From Oscillospiraceae bacterium (GTDB lineage Bacteria > Bacillota > Clostridia > Christensenellales > Aristaeellaceae), in contig JAISWI010000057.1 in the NCBI GenBank assembly GCA_031270865.1, positions 1 to 64,000 on the forward strand: a stretch of 64,000 nucleotides of DNA, in the 5' to 3' direction. The notes beneath the pieces were generated by a model. The model did not search any database and had not been told where the DNA came from. It saw only the letters and a program-made list of their open reading frames with translations. Positions 17,391-25,096 of this stretch are shown here, one piece after another. A program made the translations under genes and the position numbers. Every line of letters begins with the position of its first letter. Within the stretch, counting starts at the first letter, position 1.

Positions 17391-18609
17391 GCGTCGGCTG
17401 GTTAGGTACCTGCCCGCGCCGTCCGAGCGGATGGGCGCGCTGTGGGCGCTGCTGTCTTTAGGAGACTTGATGATTTTGGAGTATGGGCCGTCGGGCACAA
17501 CGCACTATAGCATGGAGGCTTTGCGCTCGCTGGGCATGCAGGGGACGCGCGGCCTGTACACCACCCATATGGATCAGGACGCGGTGGTGATGGGCGACAT
17601 GTCCGCGCTGTCGTCGGCCATTCGCGAGTTGGATGAATTGCACAAACCCAAGTATCTTGCTGTGTTGGGATCGTCCGTGTCGTCGCTCATTGGCGCTGAT
17701 ATTACAGCGCTATGCGCGGATATGCGGGGCGAGATATCCGCGCGGCTGATACCGATCGACCATTGCGACTTCCACAGCGACTTCAGCCTGGGGCTTCGGA
17801 TCGTTATGGACGCGCTGGTTGAGGCCATGGCGCAAGACGCCGCGAGCGTCCCGGGGACGTTCAACATCCTTGGCGTATCCCCGGACGCGTACGGCGCGAG
17901 GGATGACGCGGCGGAGATCGCGCGTCTCATGGAGGAGGCGTTCGGTTGGAAGCTGAACGCCGCGCTTCCGTGGGGAGGCGGCAAAGATGGTTTTTGTCGA
18001 ACCGCGCGGGCGTCGATTAATTTAGCGATTCGTGACGAAACGCTGCCTTCCGCGAGATTTTTGCGCGGGAAATACGACACTCCGTATCATTCGGGTATGC
18101 CATATGGGTATAAGGGAACGCTGGACTGGCTGGAGGGGGTATCCAACATAATTGGCGCGGCGGTGAACCCACGCGTAGTCGAACGCCTGAGCCGGAAAGC
18201 GGAAGCCGCGCGTCAGCCGCTGATGATTAACGGGCGACGCGTGGAACGTTTCGCGGTTATCGGCGTCTATCCATTTGTCAAGGGAATGTGTGGCTTCCTT
18301 GAGGGTGAGTCAGGACTAACTCCCGTGTTCCGCATATGCTCGCACTCGCCGGAAACGGTTGAGTCGCCCGACGCGGCGATACAATTCCTGCCGGAGGAGC
18401 GCGACTGGATGGAACAGGTCGGAAACCTGCGCGACGCGATACTATTCGCGGACGATGTTTCGCTGAGCATGGCGCGTCCCAGCGTGGTCCGCGTACTCGC
18501 GTCGCACCCGCGAATACTCCGCGACCGGACGGACAACCCCGCGATGAACGGTTACTGCGGCGAGCGCGGCGCGGATTTACTATACACGCATAATGAAAGG
18601 GAGGACTAA
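17383..18609 (+). CDS. NifK/BchB-like nitrogenase component 1 subunit lacking cluster cysteines
   Basis: 408 residues. The fold landmarks remain: ERMGALWALLSLGDLMIL, YGPSGTTHYSMEALRS, YLAVLGSSVSSLIGADI, and SDFSLGLRIVMDAL. The three positions that hold P-cluster cysteines in NifK are Ser14, Thr39/40 and Ser97/98. The Asp that BchB supplies to the protochlorophyllide-reductase cluster also aligns with Thr39. The interface cluster must therefore be held mainly by the NifD-like partner, or a non-Cys ligand is used. Its length is normal. It is translationally linked at both ends: eight bases of overlap upstream and one base to the GTPase gene. Confidence 0.85.
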   Translation: MRERRLVRYLPAPSERMGALWALLSLGDLMILEYGPSGTTHYSMEALRSLGMQGTRGLYTTHMDQDAVVMGDMSALSSAIRELDELHKPKYLAVLGSSVSSLIGADITALCADMRGEISARLIPIDHCDFHSDFSLGLRIVMDALVEAMAQDAASVPGTFNILGVSPDAYGARDDAAEIARLMEEAFGWKLNAALPWGGGKDGFCRTARASINLAIRDETLPSARFLRGKYDTPYHSGMPYGYKGTLDWLEGVSNIIGAAVNPRVVERLSRKAEAARQPLMINGRRVERFAVIGVYPFVKGMCGFLEGESGLTPVFRICSHSPETVESPDAAIQFLPEERDWMEQVGNLRDAILFADDVSLSMARPSVVRVLASHPRILRDRTDNPAMNGYCGERGADLLYTHNERED

Positions 18610-18610
18610 C

Positions 18611-19618
18611 ATGACCGATATCTATATCGTATCCGGTTTCCTGGGCGCGGGCAAGACCACGCTAATCCAAAAACTGCTGCGCGAGGCCTTCGGCGGCAAG
18701 CGGATCGTCCTGCTGGAGAACGACTTCGGGGATGTGAGCGTCGACGCGGCGCTGATGCGGTCCAGCGGCGCGACGGTGCGCGAGATCAACTCCGGCTGTA
18801 TCTGCTGCAGCCTGCAGGGTGACTTTGTCGAGGCGGCGCGTGAGGTTATCGGGCAGTACAAGCCCGACGCGGTGATTGTAGAGCCGTCCGGCGTGGGCAA
18901 GCTCTCAGACATACAGCGGCTTTGCGAAGACCCGCGCCTGGTCACGCTGGCGCGGCTGAATATCAGCGTCACGGTCGCGGACGGCTCGCGCTTCCGCCAG
19001 TATTTGGATAACTTTGGAGAATTCTTCGTGGATCAATTGGAGAGCGCGGATGTGGTTCTGCTCAACCGTATGGAGGATATGCCCAACCGTGGGTTGTCAG
19101 TATTGGAGGATATACAGGATTTGCATATGCATGCGCGGGTTTTCCTGACACCTCTTGATAAACTGGATTCCAACGCGCTTCTGGTCAAGCGCGAGACCAA
19201 ACCGCGCGGGCACGAACACCACCACGACCACGATCATGACCATGATCATCACCACGACCATGACCACGACCATGACCATCACCATGATCACGAACACTGC
19301 GGCGAGAACTGTTGCTGTGGACATAACCATAACCACGCGGCGGGCGAGGTGTTCGACGCGTTCACGCTGTATTCCGATAGGATATACGACAAAGAGGAGT
19401 TAACGCGGACCATCGGCGCGATGCGCGAGTCCTCCGGCGATGGCATCATCCGGCTGAAGGGGATGCTGCGCTCGCCGTCGGGATACTGGAGCGTCCAGTA
19501 CATGCCGGGCGAGATCCATGTTGATCCATGCGATGTATCCGGAAACATGGTCAGCGTGATAGGCGTAGGCCTTGACCAGGAGAAACTGCGGGCGGTGTTC
19601 GCTGGGGAGGCGGGATGA
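18611..19618 (+). CDS. COG0523 (CobW/YeiR-type) metal-chaperone GTPase with His-rich loop
   Basis: 335 residues. ATG 18611 follows AAAGGGAGG; the ATG at 18593 lies before it. Walker A is GFLGAGKTT (9-17), and the metal-binding CxCC motif is GCICCS with Cys63, Cys65 and Cys66. DAVIVEPSGVG is present, but the canonical NKxD reads LLNRMED, so nucleotide specificity may differ. Residues ~198-250 are almost all His/Asp (HDHDHDHDHHHDHDH), then CGENCCCGHNHNH, a strong zinc or nickel store. The C-terminal CobW domain follows. COG0523 proteins deliver metals to enzymes, often under zinc limitation. It could serve the NifDK-like pair or a separate zinc enzyme. Confidence 0.88.
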   Translation: MTDIYIVSGFLGAGKTTLIQKLLREAFGGKRIVLLENDFGDVSVDAALMRSSGATVREINSGCICCSLQGDFVEAAREVIGQYKPDAVIVEPSGVGKLSDIQRLCEDPRLVTLARLNISVTVADGSRFRQYLDNFGEFFVDQLESADVVLLNRMEDMPNRGLSVLEDIQDLHMHARVFLTPLDKLDSNALLVKRETKPRGHEHHHDHDHDHDHHHDHDHDHDHHHDHEHCGENCCCGHNHNHAAGEVFDAFTLYSDRIYDKEELTRTIGAMRESSGDGIIRLKGMLRSPSGYWSVQYMPGEIHVDPCDVSGNMVSVIGVGLDQEKLRAVFAGEAG

Positions 19619-21198
19619 CGCGCGTCCCCGCTTACGCGGTGACGGGTTTCCTCGATTCGGGGAAGACGACGCTGCTAAGCGGCATGCTGGCCTGTGAGGA
19701 ACAACCCGCGCTGGCGGTCCAGTTCGAGTCGGGCGAGGAGGAATTGGCGGCGTCCGACGGCATCGAGCGTCTGGCGATCCGCGCCATTGAGGTGGAGCGT
19801 GATCCAAGCGGCGCGGCCAGCCGCATAGCGGGGCGCGTCAAGGCCAAACAGCCCTCCGCGCTGTGGATTGAGTGGAACGGGGTCATGCCGTTCACGAAAC
19901 TGCACAACCTGTTATTGGACGATAAGCTTCGCCCGCTGGTAAAGCTGCGAGGCGTGGCGCACTGCGTGGACGCGGAACGCGTAGAATCCCTGCTCAATGG
20001 CGTTGGATTGGCGGCGCGTGAGCAGCTTGCCGCCTGTGACATGGTCATAGCGAGGAACGCTGGATCGCCCGACGCGTTGGATCGGGTATCACGCGCGGTC
20101 CGCGCCATTAATCCGGGCGCGCCCGTGTATTCCGCCGAAACCGAATCGGCGGCTGGCGTGGTCCGGCAGGAGCTGGCTTACGGCAAGCGTTCGCCGATAG
20201 GCATGTTCTCGCTGGTCATGGCCGCGCTGACCGTCGGCCTGTTCATCGGCAAGCGTCTGCTGGATTCCCTTAATTTTCCTGGAAACGCGGTCTTTTCGGT
20301 TTTCCTTGGGATCATCCTGCAGGCGTTCCCGTTCCTGTTGATAGGGACGCTGCTGTCCTCGGCGATACAGGTATTCGTTCCGCAGAGCCTGGTCGAGCGG
20401 CGTTTCCCGAAGAACCTCGCGCTGGGGATGCTGGTCGCGGTATTCAGCGGATTCCTGCTGCCGGTGTGCGACTGCGCGTCGATACCCGTTTTCAGGAGTC
20501 TTATCCGCAAGAAGGCGCCGCTGCCTGTCGCGGTGACGTTCATGGCCGCCGCGCCCGTTATCAACCCGGTGGCCATCATGTCCACTTGGTACGCGTTCAA
20601 CGGCGACCCGGGCGTCGCGATAGCGCGGGTGGCGCTGGGGGTGATAGCGTCCGTGCTGGTCGGGCTGGTGTTCGCGATACCGCGGATGCGGGCGAACGTG
20701 AGCCTCGCCGGGGGATTCGATCGCGCGGTATGCGGGGCTGGGATAATGGATTACTCGGAGATGTTAGCCCCACGCTCCGGCTTTCTGGATAAATTGTCGG
20801 CATATATGAGGCACGCGCAGGCGGAATTCCTAAACGTCGGCAAGTACCTGGTGATAGGCTCGTTCGCGGCGGCGCTGCTCCAGACGCTGGGGCCGGACGT
20901 GTCCGCCGCGCCGACCGGACTGGGCGGGGCGGCGTCGATCCTGTTCCTGATGGGCATGGCGTTCGCGCTGTCGCTATGCTCATCCTCGGACGCTGCTGTC
21001 GCGCGGACCTTCGCCCGGCAGTTTCCGGCCGGGGCGGTGATGGGATTCCTGGTGTTTGGACCGATGATGGATATCAAGAACGCGGTGATGCTCTCCTGCG
21101 GGTTTACTGGCAAGTTCATTGTACGGCTCATGGCCGTGACCGGCGCGGTGTGTTTCGCGGCGGCGTACGCCTATTCCGTATGGATGGGGGTGAGGTAA
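19615..21198 (+). CDS. Fusion of a COG0523-like GTPase domain with a UPF0718-type permease
   Basis: 527 residues, starting inside the previous stop (ATGA). Residues 1-~195 resemble a reduced COG0523 domain: P-loop GFLDSGKTT at 10-18, but no CxCC and a degenerate NKxD. Residues ~198-527 are a polytopic membrane domain with ~8-9 helices and the UPF0718/DUF318 permease signature VCDCASIPVFRSL plus AAAPVINPVAI. A second helix bundle, GMAFALSLCSSSDAAVARTF, follows. Such permeases are poorly characterised and linked to metal handling and reductase systems. The fusion physically couples the GTPase-like domain to the membrane. The TIGR03943-type partner follows two bases later. Confidence 0.8.
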   Translation: MTRVPAYAVTGFLDSGKTTLLSGMLACEEQPALAVQFESGEEELAASDGIERLAIRAIEVERDPSGAASRIAGRVKAKQPSALWIEWNGVMPFTKLHNLLLDDKLRPLVKLRGVAHCVDAERVESLLNGVGLAAREQLAACDMVIARNAGSPDALDRVSRAVRAINPGAPVYSAETESAAGVVRQELAYGKRSPIGMFSLVMAALTVGLFIGKRLLDSLNFPGNAVFSVFLGIILQAFPFLLIGTLLSSAIQVFVPQSLVERRFPKNLALGMLVAVFSGFLLPVCDCASIPVFRSLIRKKAPLPVAVTFMAAAPVINPVAIMSTWYAFNGDPGVAIARVALGVIASVLVGLVFAIPRMRANVSLAGGFDRAVCGAGIMDYSEMLAPRSGFLDKLSAYMRHAQAEFLNVGKYLVIGSFAAALLQTLGPDVSAAPTGLGGAASILFLMGMAFALSLCSSSDAAVARTFARQFPAGAVMGFLVFGPMMDIKNAVMLSCGFTGKFIVRLMAVTGAVCFAAAYAYSVWMGVR

Positions 21199-21199
21199 C

Positions 21200-21985
21200 G
21201 TGCGCGGAGGATCGCTCAACCAGCAGTCGGTGATAGAGACGCTGGCGTTTACTGGTTTCGGCGCGGCGATAACCTATTGCCTGCTGTCGGGGAAGTACCT
21301 GTCGTTCGTCACGCCCAGGCTTGCGCCGTATCTGGCGGCGGCCGCGCTGATGATGTTCGTATGGGGCGGGATGGGTTTCGCGCGGTGGTTCAGGCCCAGG
21401 CACCGATCGCGTTTCGCGCATTGTTTCGTTATAACCGTGCCGCTTGTCGTGATGCTGCTGCCGTTCGCCAGCCTCTCGGCCAGCGATGTCCGCTCGATGG
21501 ATTCGCTCAACGCGCTGTCAGACCTGGCGCTGGGCGCGGGCGGGCAGGTCCCGGTTCCGGGCGAGGCGGCCAGTCTGCCGGGGTTGGACGCGCGGCGCGG
21601 GATCGTTGATATCTCTAAAGATAGTTATGCCGCGTGGATGGCCGAGATCAGCGTCAACCACGCGCTGTACGAGGGATATACCGTCACCGTTGACGGGATG
21701 TATTACGGGATGGACGCGTCTGCGGAGGGGGCTGACTTCGCCGTAGAGCGGCTGATGATGTATTGCTGTGTCGCGGACCTCACGCCCGTTGGGATCCGGT
21801 GCGTTGACGCGGATGGCTTGCGCCCGTCGGGTATCGCTGACGGCGAGTGGGTGAGGGTAACGGGCGGGTTGGCCGCGATGCCGATGGGCGACGGCAGCGG
21901 CGAGTGGATGGAACCATACCTGCGGGTTAGTTATGTCGAGAGGATTGACGCTGAAGGGGATGGGTATCTTTACGCGGGGTATTAG
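21200..21985 (+). CDS. TIGR03943/DUF1980-type membrane protein (YcgQ-like)
   Basis: 261 residues from GTG 21200, one base after the preceding stop. There are two N-terminal membrane helices (residues ~12-60) and a third at ~75-90. A ~150-residue extracytoplasmic domain follows with WMAEISVNHALYEGYTVTVDGMYYG, AVERLMMYCCVADL and GEWVRVTGGL, an OB-like pattern seen in the TIGR03943 family. These proteins are normally encoded beside a UPF0718-type permease, exactly as here. The CC pair (MYCCVAD) is typical. It closes the metal-related run and is followed by the large repeat array. Confidence 0.8.
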   Translation: MRGGSLNQQSVIETLAFTGFGAAITYCLLSGKYLSFVTPRLAPYLAAAALMMFVWGGMGFARWFRPRHRSRFAHCFVITVPLVVMLLPFASLSASDVRSMDSLNALSDLALGAGGQVPVPGEAASLPGLDARRGIVDISKDSYAAWMAEISVNHALYEGYTVTVDGMYYGMDASAEGADFAVERLMMYCCVADLTPVGIRCVDADGLRPSGIADGEWVRVTGGLAAMPMGDGSGEWMEPYLRVSYVERIDAEGDGYLYAGY

Positions 21986-21989
21986 ATGA

Positions 21990-22440
21990 GGTGGGGGCCT
22001 CTGTCGCTGCGTTGGGGGATTCGCGTCGCTTCCTCTGTAGCTTTGTTGGGATTCACGTCACCCTATCTGTTGCTTAGTGGTGATTCGCATCGCCCCCTCT
22101 GTTGCTTAGTGGTGATTCGTATCGCCTCCTCTGTTGCTTTGTTGGGATTCGCACCGCCCGCTCTGTAGCTTTGTAGGGATTCGCATCGCCCTCTCTGTTG
22201 CTTTGTGGGGATTCACACCGCCCTATCTGTAGCTTTGTGGTGATTCGCGTCGCCTACTCTGTTGCTTTGTTGGGATTCGCGTAACCCTCTCTGTTGCTTT
22301 GTTGGGATTAGCGTCACCCCCTCTGCCGCCTTCAGGCGACAGAGGGAGCAATGCGAATCCCCCTACGGGAGGTGACGTGAATCCCCACAAAGCGGCAGAG
22401 GGGGCGACGCGAATCCCCCTACAGGGAGTGCCACGCCCCA
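21990..22440. repeat. Large dispersed-repeat array: ~11 plus-orientation ~31-bp units facing inverted units
   Basis: From 21990 to about 22330 the sequence TTGGGATTCGCGTCGCCCCC + TCTGTTGCTTTG recurs head to tail with point variation and no unique spacers. From about 22330 to 22440 the same unit appears inverted (GCGACAGAGGGAGCAATGCG; GGCAGAGGGGGCGACGCGAA). It lies between convergent genes ending at 21985 and 22471, so transcripts from either side could form hairpins. It may serve as a bidirectional terminator or RNA-stability element, or be a tandemly amplified parasitic repeat. Confidence 0.8.
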
Positions 22441-22470
22441 CGTCGGCATCGAGGGAAGCCTCCCCCGCCC

Positions 22471-23787
22471 CTAATACTCCGCCCTCAACCCAATCCCATC
22501 CACCAACCTATAAACCGTCGCGGCGCACAGCGGGTTCGCCAGCCAGCCGATTACCTCCTCCAACGTGCGCGTCTGGTACGCCATAACGATCCCGTAGCGC
22601 ACACCATCCACCAAGCGGTTCTTCAGGTTCGAGTCGCACCAATAGAGCATGTCCTTCATCGGGTCATACGGCGCGGTGACCATCAGCGTGTGCGTTCCCC
22701 TCGCGCCGTTGTTGTATACCGCCATCATCTGCACTACGTCGCCGGGTTGTACGCCTTCCAGGATAGTACGCGCGGCCTGTTTGTTTTCGCGAATAGTACG
22801 TCCCTTATCGAAGTCGTACGCCGAAACCTCGACGAACGGGTTGCCCGTGCCCAACAGCGGCAGCACCCACGCCGACCCCTCCACGCGCCCGCTCTTCGCG
22901 TCGTTGGGACGCTCGGGCATGTACAGCGTGATCCCCGGCGCGTCGGTCAGCTCATACTTCGCGGACGCCGCCGCGAACATCGTCGCCAGGTAATGCTTGC
23001 ATTGCCCCGGCGAGCTTGCCGCGCCGGACTTGCGCTCCGCGCCGTCATCCAACTGGATTGACGCGATCCATTCGGCGATCAGCGCGGCCCGCGCCGTGCC
23101 GTACGCTATCTCACGCGTGACCGTATCGGTCTTGCCGGACTTGAGCGTAGCCTCGATCTCAAGAGGTATCCGTTTGGTCGATATGATGTTATATGGTCCG
23201 GTCTGTCCAGTTCCGGGCTGTCTGGTGTCGGTCTGTCCAGTTCTGGCCTGCCCGGTTTCTTCCTGTCCAGTTTCAGCCTGCCCGGTTTCTGTCAGTCCAG
23301 TTCTGGCCTGCCCGGTATCTGCCTGTTCAGTTCCGGGCTGTCCGGTTTCTGTCAGTCCAGTTCTGGCCTGCCCGGTGTCGGTCTGTTCAGTTCCGGGCTG
23401 TCCAGTTTCTGCCTGTCCAGTTTCGGGCTGTCCGGTGTCTGCCTGTCCAGTTCCAGCCTGCCCGGTGCCAGTTTTGCCAACCTCCGCCAGTTCATCCTCC
23501 TCCAGCCCGGGCATTGTCAGCGCTATCGACAGCTTCGGCCCCGCGACCGTGAATGTTTCATAATTAAACCGCACCGTCCAGTATTCGACGTTGAGGCGCT
23601 TCGCCCGCAGTTCCCACCGCTGGCCGGGCGTAAGCTCCGTGGGCGCGTTCAACACGATCGCCGCCGACGCGGACGCGCCGAACGCCATAACTATTACCAT
23701 CGCCAGGATAAAGACCTTCTCCGCTTTTGCGCAACTCCGACGGCTTCCGCTGTATCTATTCACCCCGCCTTTATACATATTAACCAT
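22471..23787 (-). CDS. Secreted protein with TGQ-repeat linker and cysteine-peptidase-like domain
   Basis: 438 residues. The N-terminus has a basic stretch and a hydrophobic export segment (VFILAMVIVMAFGASASA). No clear ribosome binding site decides between the ATG at 23787 and the ATG or GTG codons shortly after. Residues ~105-200 are about 20 copies of a five-residue unit (TGQAE, TGQPG, TEQTD), a flexible linker encoded by 15-bp repeats. The remaining ~230 residues contain GQCKHYLATMFAAA, GDVVQMMAVYNN, GTHTLMVTAPYDP and YWCDSN, an order of Cys, His and Asp/Asn that recalls NlpC/P60 or CHAP-type amidases. This is an eye-only inference. It lies 12 bp downstream of the next secreted protein, so it is probably co-transcribed. 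Confidence 0.65.
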   Translation of the reverse strand: MVNMYKGGVNRYSGSRRSCAKAEKVFILAMVIVMAFGASASAAIVLNAPTELTPGQRWELRAKRLNVEYWTVRFNYETFTVAGPKLSIALTMPGLEEDELAEVGKTGTGQAGTGQADTGQPETGQAETGQPGTEQTDTGQARTGLTETGQPGTEQADTGQARTGLTETGQAETGQEETGQARTGQTDTRQPGTGQTGPYNIISTKRIPLEIEATLKSGKTDTVTREIAYGTARAALIAEWIASIQLDDGAERKSGAASSPGQCKHYLATMFAAASAKYELTDAPGITLYMPERPNDAKSGRVEGSAWVLPLLGTGNPFVEVSAYDFDKGRTIRENKQAARTILEGVQPGDVVQMMAVYNNGARGTHTLMVTAPYDPMKDMLYWCDSNLKNRLVDGVRYGIVMAYQTRTLEEVIGWLANPLCAATVYRLVDGIGLRAEY

Positions 23788-23799
23788 AACCGATACCCG

Positions 23800-24948
23800 T
23801 CAGGGGTTCTTCGCGTCAGGCTTGCCCGCCGCGATATCCGCCTGGCACAACGCGCAGCGGATATCCGAGCACACCGCGCATAACCCGTACGGGCACCATG
23901 GCGCTGGCCCGTGCGCCGACGGATGGAACAGGCTGCCCTCCTGGGCGCAGCTGGCCCACTGCCCGCCGTTCTTGCAATCCGGCCAGTCGCAAACGTGGAT
24001 GAGGTGCAGCTCATACTGGCTGACGACCTTGCTGTTGTATTCCGTCTTGCATACCGCGCAGAGCCTGCCGCGAACGGGACGCGGCCCCGCCGCCCACATG
24101 CCGCTGTCTATCAGGATGGGGTTGCGCTCCTCGTCCAGCGCGATGCCGATCAGATCTATGCCCTCCGGCGGGTAGTCGCCGTCCTCTACCAGGCCGCTAT
24201 TGTGTAATAATATTTTTGAGTTGACGTGGAATTGCTCGATACGGCAGCCCGAGCCTAGCATGACCGCCATCCCGCTCATCGCGTAATCCACCGTCAGGTT
24301 GACGTAATCCCCAGTGAACAGCGCTACGCATCCCGGCGAGAACGTGAACAGCGCGGTCTTGCCGTTCCCGCGCGTGTACCTTAGCGCGGGCTGGCCCTTC
24401 AGGTTGCGGGTATAGGTTATCTTGGTATAATGGCCGCTCATCTCCTCGGCGACCACCTGCTCACCATTCTTATATATGAATATCGATCGTTCCCCGGCCA
24501 GCACCGCGTAAACGTCGGCGGCCCCAATATCCTTTGTCGCCTCGACGTCGCTCAGCGGCGAGCCGTCGGATGGATCGCCCAGCGAGCCGTCAAGCTGTAT
24601 CAGCCGGCGGGTCAGCATGGCCGCCGACGCCAGCGTGGGGTTCGACTCGTCCAGCGGCGAGTCGTTGGGGAGGGCCAGCGTGTAGCGTCCCGTGCCCAGC
24701 CCGTCCTCGGCGTTCAGTATGTTGGCGCGGTACAGCGCGGCGACCTGTTCCGGTTCGCCGTCCTCGCCATCCTCGCCGGACAGGTCCTCCATGGCCGCGC
24801 TGCCGCCTCCTTCCAACCATGAAGGCGTCTGACCGCCCCCCTCCGCGAAGGATCCCAGCGTCCCGACGGCTGTCGCCGCCAGCGCCAGCGCCGCCGCTGC
24901 CGCGACAGCCAATGCCCGCTTTAATCCCGGTCCCATCATCATCCTCAT
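23800..24948 (-). CDS. Secreted Cys-rich protein of unknown function
   Basis: 382 residues. The start at 24948 follows GGAGGAATCTTT; the much longer open frame upstream overlaps the divergent epimerase gene and is rejected. A signal peptide ends near residue 32. The centre (EEMSGHYTKITYTRNLKGQP ... GSGCRIEQFHVNSKILL) is beta-rich with no family I recognise. The last ~90 residues hold about a dozen cysteines in CxxC-like pairs (LCAVCKTEY, CDWPDC, CPYGLCAVC, CALC), suggesting several zinc-ribbon-like or disulfide knots. A promoter lies at 24983-25011. It forms a two-gene unit with the TGQ-repeat protein. Confidence 0.65.
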   Translation of the reverse strand: MRMMMGPGLKRALAVAAAAALALAATAVGTLGSFAEGGGQTPSWLEGGGSAAMEDLSGEDGEDGEPEQVAALYRANILNAEDGLGTGRYTLALPNDSPLDESNPTLASAAMLTRRLIQLDGSLGDPSDGSPLSDVEATKDIGAADVYAVLAGERSIFIYKNGEQVVAEEMSGHYTKITYTRNLKGQPALRYTRGNGKTALFTFSPGCVALFTGDYVNLTVDYAMSGMAVMLGSGCRIEQFHVNSKILLHNSGLVEDGDYPPEGIDLIGIALDEERNPILIDSGMWAAGPRPVRGRLCAVCKTEYNSKVVSQYELHLIHVCDWPDCKNGGQWASCAQEGSLFHPSAHGPAPWCPYGLCAVCSDIRCALCQADIAAGKPDAKNP

Positions 24949-24982
24949 AAAGATTCCTCCGACCATATTCGTCTCCTGTATC

Positions 24983-25011
24983 ATTATACTATAAAACCGC
25001 CGGCGGCGCAA
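24983..25011 (-). promoter_or_regulatory. Sigma-A-type promoter for the secreted-protein pair
   Basis: On the minus strand, TTGCGC, a 17-nt spacer and TATAAT lie 35 bp before the start codon. Confidence 0.6.
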
Positions 25012-25096
25012 TTCTCCGCAGGAAAACCCGGCCCGGCGTCGAATCCCCATACCAGTTAAGCGCGGCGCGGGCTTACCGCGCGGGGAGGTAATCGTT

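Noticed and set aside
12172..18609. Genuine nitrogenase (N2 fixation)
   Set aside because: No nifE, nifN or nifB is present, the NifK-like subunit lacks all cluster cysteines, and the FeMo-cofactor Cys is replaced in the NifD-like subunit.
21990..22440. Possible CRISPR array
   Set aside because: Units of ~31 bp are contiguous with point variation, there are no unique spacers, both orientations occur, and no cas genes are present. The same holds for 36735-37228.
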